Part shown: piece after piece, positions 8,388 to 17,421 of the stretch | Numbering within the stretch: position 1 is the stretch's first letter | How the letters are laid out: each line of letters opens with the position of its first letter | Source: Phycisphaeraceae bacterium | Lineage (GTDB): Bacteria; Planctomycetota; Phycisphaerae; Phycisphaerales; Zrk34 | Assembly (NCBI GenBank): GCA_028282805.1 | Contig: JANQHD010000023.1 | Location: forward strand, 310,001-374,000 | DNA length: 64,000 bases | Direction: 5' to 3' | The notes under the pieces: generated by a model | Databases searched by the model: none | Told to the model about the DNA's origin: nothing | Seen by the model: the letters and a program-made list of their open reading frames with translations, nothing else | Made by a program: the position numbers and the translations under genes

Positions 8388-9310
8388 TGTTCAGCGTGGT
8401 CATACCGGCGTACAACCGTGAAGACCTGATCGGCCGCACGATCGATTCGGTGTTGGCGCAGGCGTACAGGGATTACGAAGTGGTGGTCGTCGACGACGGT
8501 TCGACCGACGGCACACCCGACGTGCTGGCGGGCTACGGCGACCGCATCCGCGTGGTCACGCAGGAGAACAGGTACGAGGGCGCGGCGCGCAACACGGGCA
8601 TACGCCACGCGCGCGGCGACTACATCGTGTGGCTCGACAGCGACGACCTGTGGTTCGAGTGGACGCTGGCGACGTTCGCCGAAGCGGTCGAGCGTTACGA
8701 TCGGCCCGCGTGGATTCAGGGCAAGAGCCGGGAGTTCACCGAGGACGCCGAGCTGGCCGACGAGCGGGGCTGCGCGCTGCAAGCCGAGCGCTACGACTCG
8801 ATTTACGCGGCGAGCGCACTGAAGATCACCGCGATCAGCGCGGCGGCGGTGCGGCGCGACGAGGCGCTGGCCTCGCCGGGCTTCAACGAGGACCGGCTCA
8901 ACGGGCAGGACGTCGATTTCATGATGTCGTGCGGCACGGCGGAGGGGTTCGTGCGGATCAACGCGCCGGCGACGTTTGGCTACCGTCAGCACCCGGGCAG
9001 CATACTCGCGATCAACCCGGAACTCAGCGAGAAGGGTTTTCATTACATCATCGACCGCGAGCGCGCGGGTGCGTACCCGGGCGGCGAGCCGATGAAGCCA
9101 CAACGTCGGCAGATCATCTGCCGACTGGCGCGCGGCGTGATCGACGGGCTGGTGATCAACGGCCACTTCGGCGCGGCGTGGCGGCTGTACCGGCGGACGC
9201 TCGGTTGGCAGCTGCGGCTCGGCCGGTACAAGTTCGCGCTGGGCATCGTGGCGTACGCGATGCTGCGCGCGGTCGCGCCCCAACGCGCGATGCGGATGCG
9301 GACGCGCTGA
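8387..9310 (+). CDS. Family 2 glycosyltransferase (copy A)
   Basis: 307 residues. Classical GT2 features: FSVVIPAYNREDLIGRTIDS, VVVVDDGSTDGTPDVL, GAARNTGIRHARGDYIVWLD and the D-x-D in LDSDDLW. The C-terminal quarter (ERAGAYPGG, RLYRRTLGWQLRLGRYKFAL) is clearly related to the gene at 10081, so the two arose by duplication around the methyltransferase between them. It starts by TGATG overlap with the GT8-like gene. Confidence 0.92.
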   Translation: MFSVVIPAYNREDLIGRTIDSVLAQAYRDYEVVVVDDGSTDGTPDVLAGYGDRIRVVTQENRYEGAARNTGIRHARGDYIVWLDSDDLWFEWTLATFAEAVERYDRPAWIQGKSREFTEDAELADERGCALQAERYDSIYAASALKITAISAAAVRRDEALASPGFNEDRLNGQDVDFMMSCGTAEGFVRINAPATFGYRQHPGSILAINPELSEKGFHYIIDRERAGAYPGGEPMKPQRRQIICRLARGVIDGLVINGHFGAAWRLYRRTLGWQLRLGRYKFALGIVAYAMLRAVAPQRAMRMRTR

Positions 9311-9313
9311 CCG

Positions 9314-10084
9314 ATGACCACGACCGAAACACAACCCGCCAGCGGCGACCATCGCCCGGTGATGCGGCGGCGCACCAAGTACAGCGCCAGCGTGCTGAAG
9401 GGCGATTACTTCATCGTGCGCGCGGTGCAACGGTTCGCGATCGGCTGGATCGACGAGTTGGTCAAGCCCGGCACGGTCGTGGCGGACGTCGGTTGCGGCA
9501 GCCAGCCGTTGCGCGGCGAGGTCGAATCGCGCGGCGGTCAATACGTCGGCTTCGACATCGCACAAAACGAGACCGGCACCGTCGACCACCTGTGCCCGAT
9601 CACGGACATGCCCGTCGAAGACGGCGCGTTCGACGTGGTGCTGTGCAACGAGGTGCTGCACCACGTGTCGGACACGTACGGGGCGTTCGACGAGCTGGCG
9701 CGGATCACCAAGCCGGGCGGGCGGATCGTGATCACCACGCCGTTCAACTACCACCTGCACGAGGTGCCTTACGACTTCGTGCGGGTTACGCCGTACCAGT
9801 TTGAAGCGTGTGCGCGGCGGAGCGGGTTGGTTGTCGAGCAACTCGAAAAGGCCGGCAACGAGGTCGAGGTGCTGGCGACGATGTGGGAAAACCTGTGGGG
9901 TTTCGGGCCGCTGCGGTTCGGCAACCCGGTGTGCGGCGTGCTGCGGGTGGGGTTGCGGTTGTTCGGCAACGTGTGCGCGATGATCGGCAACGCGCTGTTC
10001 GGCCGGTCGGTGGCGCGCATCGCTTACCTCAACACGATGGTGCTGCTGCGCAAGCCCACGAGCGACGGGGCGGCAGAGGCGTGA
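9314..10084 (+). CDS. Class I SAM-dependent methyltransferase
   Basis: 256 residues. Motif I VVADVGCGSQPLRGEVES, acidic loop VGFDIAQNE, and the Methyltransf_11 signature DGAFDVVLCNEVLHHVSD followed by ARITKPGGRIVITTPF. C-terminal hydrophobic stretch FGNVCAMIGNALFG may lie at the membrane. Likely methylates a sugar or lipid intermediate. It sits between two related GT2 genes and overlaps the second by four bases. Confidence 0.85.
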   Translation: MTTTETQPASGDHRPVMRRRTKYSASVLKGDYFIVRAVQRFAIGWIDELVKPGTVVADVGCGSQPLRGEVESRGGQYVGFDIAQNETGTVDHLCPITDMPVEDGAFDVVLCNEVLHHVSDTYGAFDELARITKPGGRIVITTPFNYHLHEVPYDFVRVTPYQFEACARRSGLVVEQLEKAGNEVEVLATMWENLWGFGPLRFGNPVCGVLRVGLRLFGNVCAMIGNALFGRSVARIAYLNTMVLLRKPTSDGAAEA

Positions 10085-11034
10085 ACAACGCGGCACAAAA
10101 CGCCGAGACGCGCGACGGGCCGTTCTTCACGGTGCTCATGTCGACGTACAACCGGGCGGAGATGCTGACGCAGACGCTGGAGACGATTTTCGACCAGCGG
10201 TTTACGGACTTCGAGCTGATCGTGGTCAACGACGGCTCGACCGATGGCACGCGTGAGCTGATCGAAGGTTATGGTGACAAGCTGACCGCGATCCACCAGG
10301 ACAACGCGTACCTCGGCGCGGCGCGGAACCACGGCCTGTCGGTGGCGCGCGGGCGGTACATCGCCATCATGGACGACGACGACCTGTGGTTGCCGTGGAC
10401 GTTGCAGGTGTACCACGATGCGCTGGTCGCCCACGGCTGCCCGGCGCAGATGGTCGGCCGGATGGAGCGCTTCATCGACCCGCGGCAGGCGGCGCAGTGG
10501 GCCGAGCAACCGATGAAGGCGACGCTTTACGAAAACTACCTCGTGGCGTGCGACGTGGACGCCGACATTTACAGCCCGACGAGCGTGATCCGCGCCGACG
10601 TGTTGCGCAGCATCGGCGGCTGGCAGACGGCGCGGGTCGGCTGCGAGGACCAGGACACCTGGCTGCGGATGGGCGAGCGCGACGGGTTTGTGCGGATCGA
10701 GCAGCCGGTCACGATCGGTTACCGCACGCACACCGACAAGAGCTGCGGCAACCCGCAGCTGATGTACGACGGCGCGATGATGCTGCTCGACAACGAGCGG
10801 GCGGGCGTGTACCCCGGCGGGCGAACGAACCGTCGCCGGCGGATGACGCCGATCTGCGACATCGCCCGCGCCGCGACGTGGGTGGCGTTGCTCGACGGCA
10901 AAGTCGGTTTGGCCGGCAAGCTCTACCGGCGCACGTGGTGCTGGCAGGTGAGGTTCGGGCGTTGGAAGTACTTGTTGGGTACGCCTGTGTACGCGGTGGG
11001 CAAGGTGCTGCGGCGTCGGCGCCACGAGCGGTGA
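10081..11034 (+). CDS. Family 2 glycosyltransferase (copy B)
   Basis: 317 residues from GTG 10081 (GTGA overlap). GT2 motifs: FTVLMSTYNRAEMLTQTLET, LIVVNDGSTDGTREL, GAARNHGLSVARGRYIAIMD and MDDDDLW. The end (ERAGVYPGGRTN, KLYRRTWCWQVRFGRWKYLL) is homologous to copy A at 8387. Expected to add one sugar of the repeat unit. No membrane helices of the processive synthase kind are present. Confidence 0.92.
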   Translation: MNNAAQNAETRDGPFFTVLMSTYNRAEMLTQTLETIFDQRFTDFELIVVNDGSTDGTRELIEGYGDKLTAIHQDNAYLGAARNHGLSVARGRYIAIMDDDDLWLPWTLQVYHDALVAHGCPAQMVGRMERFIDPRQAAQWAEQPMKATLYENYLVACDVDADIYSPTSVIRADVLRSIGGWQTARVGCEDQDTWLRMGERDGFVRIEQPVTIGYRTHTDKSCGNPQLMYDGAMMLLDNERAGVYPGGRTNRRRRMTPICDIARAATWVALLDGKVGLAGKLYRRTWCWQVRFGRWKYLLGTPVYAVGKVLRRRRHER

Positions 11035-11040
11035 AGAAAC

Positions 11041-12456
11041 TTGCTGTTCAATAGTTTCGATTTCGTGTTATTGGTGACGGTCAGCTTCGCGCTGTACTAC
11101 ACGCCGGCGCTGCGCCGGTTGCAGGTGGCGCTGCTGATCGCCGCGAGCTTCACGTTTTACGCGGCCAACTCGTTGCCGTTGCTGGCGTTGCTGGTCGGGT
11201 CGATCTTTATCAACATCACCACGAGCTGGGCGGTGGCGCGGTCGTCGCTGCGCGCCGCGCGGGCTTGGGCGATGGTGGGGCTGGCGGCGAACCTGGCGGT
11301 GCTGGGCTTCTTCAAGTACGCCGGCCTGCTGTACCGCACGGTCAGCGACATCGTGCAGGCCGAGTCGGCGGGGCACGTGTTGCTGATGATCCCGCTGCCG
11401 ATCGGCATCTCGTTCTTCACGTTCCAGGGCATGTCGCTCGTCGCCGACACGTTCCGCATGCGCGACACCGACGAGCTGCGCGACATGGTTCACGCCAGCG
11501 CCCCCAAGCACGGCCTGCACACGGCGCTGTTCATCAGCTTCTTCCCGCAGCTGGTCGCCGGACCGATCGTCAAGGCACACCAGTTCATGCCGCAGATCAA
11601 GCCGAAGACGTTGGCCGACGTCGACTGGGCGTTGTGCTACCGGTGCCTGGTGCTGGGGTATTTTTTGAAGATGGTGATCGCCGACAACCTGAAAGACCTG
11701 ACGTTCTGGATCGCGTACCCGCACTTCGTGACGCGCTCTTCGGCGGAGTTGGTGGCGATGCTGTTCGGTTACTCGATGCAGATATTCGCGGATTTCGCCG
11801 GTTACTCGCTGATCGCGATCGGCGTGGCGTGGCTGTTCGGCTACCGCCTGCCGCAGAACTTCAACTTCCCTTACATCGCCCGCTCGTTCGCCGACTTCTG
11901 GCGGCGGTGGCACATCTCGCTGTCGACGTGGCTGCGCGACTACCTGTACTTCCCGCTGGGCGGCAACCGCAGGGGGGCGCGGCGGACGTACTTCAACCTG
12001 TTCGTGGTCATGTTTCTCGGCGGGCTGTGGCACGGCGCGGCGTGGAGCTACGCGGTGTGGGGCACCGCCCACGGCCTGTGCCTCGCCGGCGAACGCCTGT
12101 TGCGCCGCTGGGTCAAACTGCCCGACCACCTGCTCGTGCGCATCGTGCAGGGCGCGGCGGTGTTCACGGTGGTCACGGGGGCGTGGCTGCTGTTCAAGCT
12201 GCCTCGCTTCGAGCACGCGGTGCAGTACGTCCGATCGATCGGCGCGAACGGGTCGCTGCCCACCGACGTATCGGCTGTGATGATGATCACGCTGTTCTCG
12301 TTGCCCATCGTGCTGTACCACGCGGCGTCGCTGATGGAACAGGGCCGGCCGGCGTCGGCTTTGCAAGCGGCGCAGGGCCCGGCGCTGGGCGTCATGCTGT
12401 TTCTGATCGCGACCAACGCCGGCTCGCCCGGCGCGTTCATTTACTTTCAGTTCTAA
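11041..12456 (+). CDS. MBOAT family O-acyltransferase (AlgI-like)
   Basis: 471 residues with about ten membrane segments. The N-terminus MLFNSFDFVLLVTVSFALYY is the standard AlgI/DltB opening, which supports the unusual TTG start at 11041. Family marks follow: IPLPIGISFFTFQGMSLVAD, FADFAGYSLIAIG, FADFWRRWHISLSTWLRDYL and the catalytic-His region GGLWHGAAWSYAVWGTAHG. It passes acyl groups, usually acetyl, across the membrane to a surface polymer. The SGNH gene right after it is the expected partner. Confidence 0.93.
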   Translation: MLFNSFDFVLLVTVSFALYYTPALRRLQVALLIAASFTFYAANSLPLLALLVGSIFINITTSWAVARSSLRAARAWAMVGLAANLAVLGFFKYAGLLYRTVSDIVQAESAGHVLLMIPLPIGISFFTFQGMSLVADTFRMRDTDELRDMVHASAPKHGLHTALFISFFPQLVAGPIVKAHQFMPQIKPKTLADVDWALCYRCLVLGYFLKMVIADNLKDLTFWIAYPHFVTRSSAELVAMLFGYSMQIFADFAGYSLIAIGVAWLFGYRLPQNFNFPYIARSFADFWRRWHISLSTWLRDYLYFPLGGNRRGARRTYFNLFVVMFLGGLWHGAAWSYAVWGTAHGLCLAGERLLRRWVKLPDHLLVRIVQGAAVFTVVTGAWLLFKLPRFEHAVQYVRSIGANGSLPTDVSAVMMITLFSLPIVLYHAASLMEQGRPASALQAAQGPALGVMLFLIATNAGSPGAFIYFQF

Positions 12457-12459
12457 GTG

Positions 12460-13389
12460 ATGAAAAAACTGCTGCTGACAAGCTCGATCACCTTCGCGCT
12501 GCTGGCCGTCGGCTACGGCGCGGCGCTGTCGGTGTTGCCCAACAGGGTGCAGCGCGGCACGATCGGCACCACGCAGTGGGACCGCAACATCATCTGCCTG
12601 CAATCGTACCTGTACGAGCCGACGCCCGACGTGGTGATCGTCGGCTCGTCGCTCGGTACGCGCCTCAGCGAGCTGCCGGCCGGCTGGTCGAACCTGGCGC
12701 TGGCCGGCGGCAGCGCGATGACGGGCCTGGAAACCGTGCGTCGCAGCGGCCGTGCGCCACGCCTGGTGCTGATCGAAATGAACTTCATCGACCGCGGCGT
12801 CGACGAGGCGACCGTGAACGGCTTGTTCATGCCCGTGGCGCACCAGCTGCGCGGCGCCACGCCGGCGTTCCGTCACGAGAACCGGCCCTCGGTCGTGACC
12901 AGTTGGGTGATGGTCGATTTGTATCAGCGCCTCGAATGGCGGTTGAACCGGGCGCTGGGTGGTGACGGCGTGACCAGCGAACGCGCTAAGCCGCAAGCGG
13001 CTCGGTTAAGCGAGGTGCGCCGCGCTTCGATGATCGATCGGCAGCTGGCGAAGTACGAAGCGCCTGTTGATGAGGCCGACATCGCCGAGCGCGTCACCGG
13101 CTTGCGCCGCACGATCGATCATTTGGCCGAGCGCGGCGTGGCGGTGGCGCTGTTCGAGATGCCCGAAGACGCATCGCTCTACGACGCCCCGGCCAAGGTC
13201 GCGTGGCGCGCGGCGCTGGCCGAGGCCCTGCCCCGCGATCGCTACCACTGGGTCGACGGTGTGCGCTGGTCCGATTACCACACGACCGACGGGCTGCACC
13301 TGGCCGGCGAACAGGCGCAGCGTTACACCCGCCACCTGGTCGACGCGGTGGGCCGGCTCGCACAAGCCGAACCGCCAGAAACCCGATAA
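12460..13389 (+). CDS. SGNH-like protein, partner of the MBOAT acyltransferase
   Basis: 309 residues with an N-terminal membrane anchor or signal (KKLLLTSSITFALLAVGYGA). Block I is VVIVGSSLGTRL with likely nucleophile Ser64, and block V is DGLH (Asp277, His280), so the Ser-Asp-His set of SGNH enzymes is available. Such proteins finish the acyl transfer begun by MBOAT proteins in the periplasm. GTG 12457 directly precedes ATG 12460; I prefer the ATG. Codons at 12982-13002 carry a palindromic 21-nt sequence also found in the WecG-like gene. Confidence 0.8.
   Translation: MKKLLLTSSITFALLAVGYGAALSVLPNRVQRGTIGTTQWDRNIICLQSYLYEPTPDVVIVGSSLGTRLSELPAGWSNLALAGGSAMTGLETVRRSGRAPRLVLIEMNFIDRGVDEATVNGLFMPVAHQLRGATPAFRHENRPSVVTSWVMVDLYQRLEWRLNRALGGDGVTSERAKPQAARLSEVRRASMIDRQLAKYEAPVDEADIAERVTGLRRTIDHLAERGVAVALFEMPEDASLYDAPAKVAWRAALAEALPRDRYHWVDGVRWSDYHTTDGLHLAGEQAQRYTRHLVDAVGRLAQAEPPETR
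12982..13002. repeat. 21-nt palindromic repeat inside a coding region (copy 1)
   Basis: Contains AGCCGC and GCGGCT around a two-base centre, preceded by CGCGCTA. An identical 21-nt string occurs at 33476-33496, and both copies are read in the same frame as Arg-Ala-Lys-Pro-Gln-Ala-Ala within variable, polar protein stretches. Confidence 0.75.
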
Positions 13390-13406
13390 ACACGCAGGTG
13401 CACGAC

Positions 13407-14255
13407 ATGGAACACGCAACACAAAACGCGCCGGCGGTCGAGACGCTGGTCATCGAGCCGCGCTCCGGCTGGATCGGCATCGACTGGGCCGAGCTGTGGC
13501 GCTACCGCGAGCTGCTGGTGTTCTTCGCGTGGCGCGACGTGAAGGTCCGCTACAAGCAGAGCGTGCTCGGCGGGCTGTGGGCGATCATCGACCCGCTGGC
13601 GCAGATGATCCTCTACACGGTCTTCTTCGGCCAAGTCGCGAAGATGTCGTCCGAGGGCGTGCCGTACATGTTGTTCACATTAGCGGCGATCGTGCCGTTC
13701 AACTTCTTCTTGCAGGGGTTGACCCGCACCGCCGGATCACTGGTAAACAACGCGATGCTGGTGAAGAAGATCTACTTCCCCCGTTTGATCGTGCCCACGT
13801 CGACGCTTCTGGCGGGGTTGGTCGATTTTGTGATCCAATTCATGATCCTGTTGATCAGCTTGTTAGTGATGGGTTTCTATCCGAACGTGAATTACCTGTG
13901 GCTCCCGCTGCTGCTGTTGATCACCTTCGCAACCGGACTGGGCCTGGGGTTGTTTATGGCAGCGTTGCACGTGCAGTTCCGGGATGTCGGCTTCCTTGTG
14001 CCGTTCCTGGCTAAGATCCTACCATTCATCTGCTTCGTGCCGTTCACCACGTCTGTCGTTCCCGAGGCGTACCGATCTTGGCTGGGCTTCAACCCGATGA
14101 TCGCCGTGGTCGACGGGTTCCGCTACTGCATGCTTGGGGTCGGCACAAACCCGGCGGAACTGATCTGGCCCGCGAGCCTGGTTTCCGGCTTGTTGCTGCT
14201 GACGGGCCTGTTCTTCTTCCGGCGGATGGAAAAGACCTTCGCGGATGTGACCTGA
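13407..14255 (+). CDS. wzm: ABC-2 type polysaccharide export permease (Wzm-like)
   Basis: 282 residues with six membrane segments. The N-terminal ELWRYRELLVFFAWRDVKVR and YKQSVLGGLWAIIDPLAQMI are the hallmark of ABC-2 polysaccharide permeases (KpsM/Wzm/TagG group), and the C-terminus has FNPMIAVVDGFRY. With the ATPase that follows three bases later it forms the inner-membrane exporter for a lipid-linked or capsule-like polymer. ATG 13407 chosen; an in-frame GTG at 13398 is possible. Confidence 0.93.
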   Translation: MEHATQNAPAVETLVIEPRSGWIGIDWAELWRYRELLVFFAWRDVKVRYKQSVLGGLWAIIDPLAQMILYTVFFGQVAKMSSEGVPYMLFTLAAIVPFNFFLQGLTRTAGSLVNNAMLVKKIYFPRLIVPTSTLLAGLVDFVIQFMILLISLLVMGFYPNVNYLWLPLLLLITFATGLGLGLFMAALHVQFRDVGFLVPFLAKILPFICFVPFTTSVVPEAYRSWLGFNPMIAVVDGFRYCMLGVGTNPAELIWPASLVSGLLLLTGLFFFRRMEKTFADVT

Positions 14256-14258
14256 GCG

Positions 14259-15572
14259 ATGAGCGAACACGCGGTCAAAATCGAAAACCTCTCGAAGCGC
14301 TACTTCATCGGTGAGGGCAACGGCGGGGAAGATTCGCTGGCCACGATCCTCGCGGGCATGTTCATCGCCCCGGTGAAGAAGGCCTTCTCACTTGTGCGCG
14401 GCAGGGCCACCGGCGCGGCGCAGCTCCACAAAGAGATGTGGGCCCTGCGCGACGTCAGCTTCTCTGTCGCGCCCGGTGAGGTGGTCGGCATCATCGGCCA
14501 CAACGGCGCGGGCAAGTCGACGCTGCTGAAGGTGCTCAGCCGCATCACCGAGCCGACCGAGGGCCGCATCGAGCTCAACGGCCGCATCGCCTCGCTGCTC
14601 GAGGTCGGCACCGGGTTTCACCCCGAGCTGACCGGGCGGGAGAACATCTACATGAACGGCGCGATCCTCGGCATGAGCCGCGCCGAGATCAACGACAAGT
14701 TCGACGAAATCGTTACCTTCTCCGAGGTCGGCGAGTTCCTCGACACGCCCGTCAAGCACTACTCGTCGGGCATGTACGTCCGGCTGGCGTTCGCGGTCGC
14801 GGCGCACCTCGAACCGGAGATACTGATCGTCGACGAGGTGCTGGCCGTGGGCGACCTGGCGTTCCAGCAGAAGTGCCTGGGCAAGATGCAGGACGTGGCC
14901 AGCGGGCAGGGGCGGACGGTGCTGTTCGTCAGTCACAACATGGCCGCGGTCAAGTCGCTGTGCAGCCGGGCCGTGCTGCTCGACCACGGCCAAGTCGTCG
15001 TCGACGGCGAGGCCGACGCGGTGGTCACGCAATACATCCAGGGCTCGCAAGGCATGCTCGACGAGGCGACGGGTGTGTGCCAGTGGCTGGGCGACGAGCC
15101 GGCCACGTCGTGCGACGAGCTTGCGCTGCGTTCGATCAAGCTGCTCGACGACCGGGGCAACCCGAAGGGCACGCTCGACGTGGAACGCCCATTCAGCATC
15201 GAGGTCGAGTACGAAGTCAAGCAAACGCTCAGCGGCTTGCGCATATTGCTTCAGCTGCTCACGCCCGAGGGCTTGGTTGCGCTGGCGACGACCGACCACG
15301 ACAGCCACGCGCCCAAGCTCGAGCCCGGCCGGTATCGCAGCACGTGCACGCTGCCGGCGCAGCTGCTCAACACCGGGCTTTACTCTGTCTCGGTCGGCGC
15401 GGGCATACCGGGCGTGCGGCAACTTTTGCCGATCAGGCCGCGCATCCGTTTCACCACGACCGGGTCGCCGGCGCGTGGCTCGTATTTCCCCGAGAACTGG
15501 CCCGGCGCGCTGTGCCCGGCCCTCGAATGGCGCGTCGAGAACGCCGAACGCATCGCCACGGAAACGCCGTGA
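14259..15572 (+). CDS. wzt: ABC transporter ATPase with Wzt C-terminal domain
   Basis: 437 residues. Walker A GHNGAGKST (80-88), signature HYSSGMYVRLAFAVA, Walker B ILIVDEVLAVGD and H-loop SHNM form a complete ATPase. The last 170 residues form an extra beta-rich domain of the Wzt_C type, which in O9a-like systems recognises the modified non-reducing end of the polymer before export. That matters here because the cluster encodes several end-modifying enzymes (methyl-, sulfo- and acyltransferases). Confidence 0.93.
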   Translation: MSEHAVKIENLSKRYFIGEGNGGEDSLATILAGMFIAPVKKAFSLVRGRATGAAQLHKEMWALRDVSFSVAPGEVVGIIGHNGAGKSTLLKVLSRITEPTEGRIELNGRIASLLEVGTGFHPELTGRENIYMNGAILGMSRAEINDKFDEIVTFSEVGEFLDTPVKHYSSGMYVRLAFAVAAHLEPEILIVDEVLAVGDLAFQQKCLGKMQDVASGQGRTVLFVSHNMAAVKSLCSRAVLLDHGQVVVDGEADAVVTQYIQGSQGMLDEATGVCQWLGDEPATSCDELALRSIKLLDDRGNPKGTLDVERPFSIEVEYEVKQTLSGLRILLQLLTPEGLVALATTDHDSHAPKLEPGRYRSTCTLPAQLLNTGLYSVSVGAGIPGVRQLLPIRPRIRFTTTGSPARGSYFPENWPGALCPALEWRVENAERIATETP

Positions 15573-16372
15573 TCGACAAGCTCAAAAACCTGTTCACCGG
15601 CGATCGCCAGCGGCGGCGCGAAGACCCGATGCGCCCCGCGACGATCTACGACGACGACGTGTACCTCGTGTCGTACCCCAAGTCTGGCAACACGTGGATG
15701 CGGATGCTCATCGCCAACTACGCGCTGGACGGCGGGGCGGACCTCGAATCGTTCCGCTCGGTCGTGCCGGATATTCACAAGGAGCCGGGCGCGTGCGACG
15801 GGTTGGCCCGGCCGCGCGTGATCAAGAGCCATGCGCCCTACATGGCCGAGTACCCGCGCGTGGTGTACATCGCGCGCGACGGGCGCGACGTGATGGTGTC
15901 GCTGTACCATTTCATGTTGCGCGGCAAGCACATCGCGGGGGGCACGAGTTTTGCCGCGTTTTACGACGATTATTGCGCGCGTGGGCTGTGGGACTTCGGG
16001 CGTTGGGGCGAGCACGTCACGGCGTGGCTGGATCAAACGGCCGCCGACTTGATGTGGACGACCTACGAGAACATGAAGGCCGACACGGCCGGCGAGCTGC
16101 GCAAGACGCTGGCGTTCATCGGTTACGACGTGGACGACGAGCGCGTGGTGCGGGCGGTGGAGCGAAGCGCGTTCGACAAGCTGAAGAAAATGGAAAAGAC
16201 CAACCCGGGCTGGCACAAGGACGGCGTGACGAACGACCAGCCGTTTTTCCGCAAGGGCGGCACGGGCCAGTGGCGTGAGGTGTTCGACGCCGAGCGATTG
16301 AAGGACTTCGAGCGGCGCAACGCCGCGGTGTTTGCGCGGCTGGGGTATGCGCGATCGGCCGACGACGCATGA
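15569..16372 (+). CDS. Sulfotransferase (PAPS-dependent), Sulfotransfer_1 type
   Basis: 267 residues from GTG 15569 (4-base overlap). The 5'-phosphosulfate loop is DVYLVSYPKSGNTWMRMLIA and the 3'-phosphate site is VVYIARDGRDVMVSLYHFML. Near the end lies FFRKGGTGQWREVF, equivalent to the RKGxxGDWK motif. It should move sulfate from PAPS to a sugar hydroxyl. Cytosolic, with no signal peptide. Sulfated polysaccharides are unusual in most bacteria but plausible for marine planctomycetes. Confidence 0.92.
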   Translation: MIDKLKNLFTGDRQRRREDPMRPATIYDDDVYLVSYPKSGNTWMRMLIANYALDGGADLESFRSVVPDIHKEPGACDGLARPRVIKSHAPYMAEYPRVVYIARDGRDVMVSLYHFMLRGKHIAGGTSFAAFYDDYCARGLWDFGRWGEHVTAWLDQTAADLMWTTYENMKADTAGELRKTLAFIGYDVDDERVVRAVERSAFDKLKKMEKTNPGWHKDGVTNDQPFFRKGGTGQWREVFDAERLKDFERRNAAVFARLGYARSADDA

Positions 16373-17421
16373 AGACCGTAAGGATCATCAAGAATTACGA
16401 GTGGTGGGACTTCGCCCGTCAGACGCCGGGTCAGAGCGGCGAGTGGGGCGGGGTGCGGTTCATCGTCGACGAACCGGGCGCGTGCGACTACCTGGTGGTG
16501 TTGAACTTCGTGTACGACGAGCTGTTCGTGCGGTGCCCGCGTGAGAACATGTGGATGATCATGCACGAGCCGCCGAACGAGACGTCGCGGCACACGCACG
16601 CCGGTTCGCCGGACTTTGCGTTGGTGTTGCACCAGGACGAGACGATCGCTTCGCCGCGGCACGAGGCGTGTTACCCGGCACGGCCGTGGATGGTGGACCG
16701 GACGTACGACGAACTGGCGGCGCTCGAGCCGATGGACAAGCCGCGGGCGCTGTCGTGGATCACCAGCAACCGCGAGGACACGGACGGTCACCGAAAGCGC
16801 ATGAACTTTTTACGGGCGCTGCAGGGGCAAATGGACTTCGACCTGTTCGGCCGTGGCTTCGAGCCGATCGACGACAAGTGGGATGCGCTGGCGCCGTACC
16901 GTTACACGATCGCGGTCGAGAACTTCGAGAACCCGTGGTACTGGACGGAGAAGATCATCGACCCGCTGCTGGCGTGGACGATGCCGATCTACTTCGGCTG
17001 CACGCGCATCGGCGAGTATTTACCGGAGGGCAGCTACGTGTGGTTCGACCCGGAAGACCCCGACGCGCCGCGGAGGGTGCGTGAGGTCGTGGCCAGCGAT
17101 TTGTACCTGCGCAATCGCGACGCGATCGCCGAGGCACGCCGGCGTTTGCTCGACGAGCACAACCTCTACCCGTTTTTGTGTGAGCGCATCGAGCGCTGGG
17201 AAAGCGAGGGGCGAGCGGGGACGCGCAAGGCGAACATGGTGTTGACTAACCACCTGCGCCCGGTAGACACGGGCCGCGGGGCGCGGTTGCGGCGCGGCGT
17301 GTCGCGTGTGATGCCGTGGCTGTCGGGGCGATTGCTGCGGCAGGAGTGGTTGAAGCGTCGGCCGTGGACGCCGGACTACGGGCACCTGATGAACAAGCCG
17401 GCCACGGAGGGGGCGAAGTGA
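16369..17421 (+). CDS. Family 10 glycosyltransferase (fucosyltransferase-like)
   Basis: 350 residues. The C-terminal half has YRYTIAVENFENPWYWTEKI and DPLLAWTMPIYFGC, the GT10 nucleotide-binding signature (NFENS...YVTEKI..A...G.VPIY.G). The upstream SWITSNRED also fits. GT10 enzymes normally transfer fucose from GDP-fucose; the donor here is not proven, and no GDP-fucose pathway genes lie in the window. ATGA overlap with the sulfotransferase gene before it and GTGA overlap with the next one. Confidence 0.82.
   Translation: MKTVRIIKNYEWWDFARQTPGQSGEWGGVRFIVDEPGACDYLVVLNFVYDELFVRCPRENMWMIMHEPPNETSRHTHAGSPDFALVLHQDETIASPRHEACYPARPWMVDRTYDELAALEPMDKPRALSWITSNREDTDGHRKRMNFLRALQGQMDFDLFGRGFEPIDDKWDALAPYRYTIAVENFENPWYWTEKIIDPLLAWTMPIYFGCTRIGEYLPEGSYVWFDPEDPDAPRRVREVVASDLYLRNRDAIAEARRRLLDEHNLYPFLCERIERWESEGRAGTRKANMVLTNHLRPVDTGRGARLRRGVSRVMPWLSGRLLRQEWLKRRPWTPDYGHLMNKPATEGAK

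Noticed and set aside
11068-12996. Minus-strand open frame of about 640 codons
   Set aside because: Shadow of the MBOAT and SGNH genes, rich in Arg, His and Gln without domain features.
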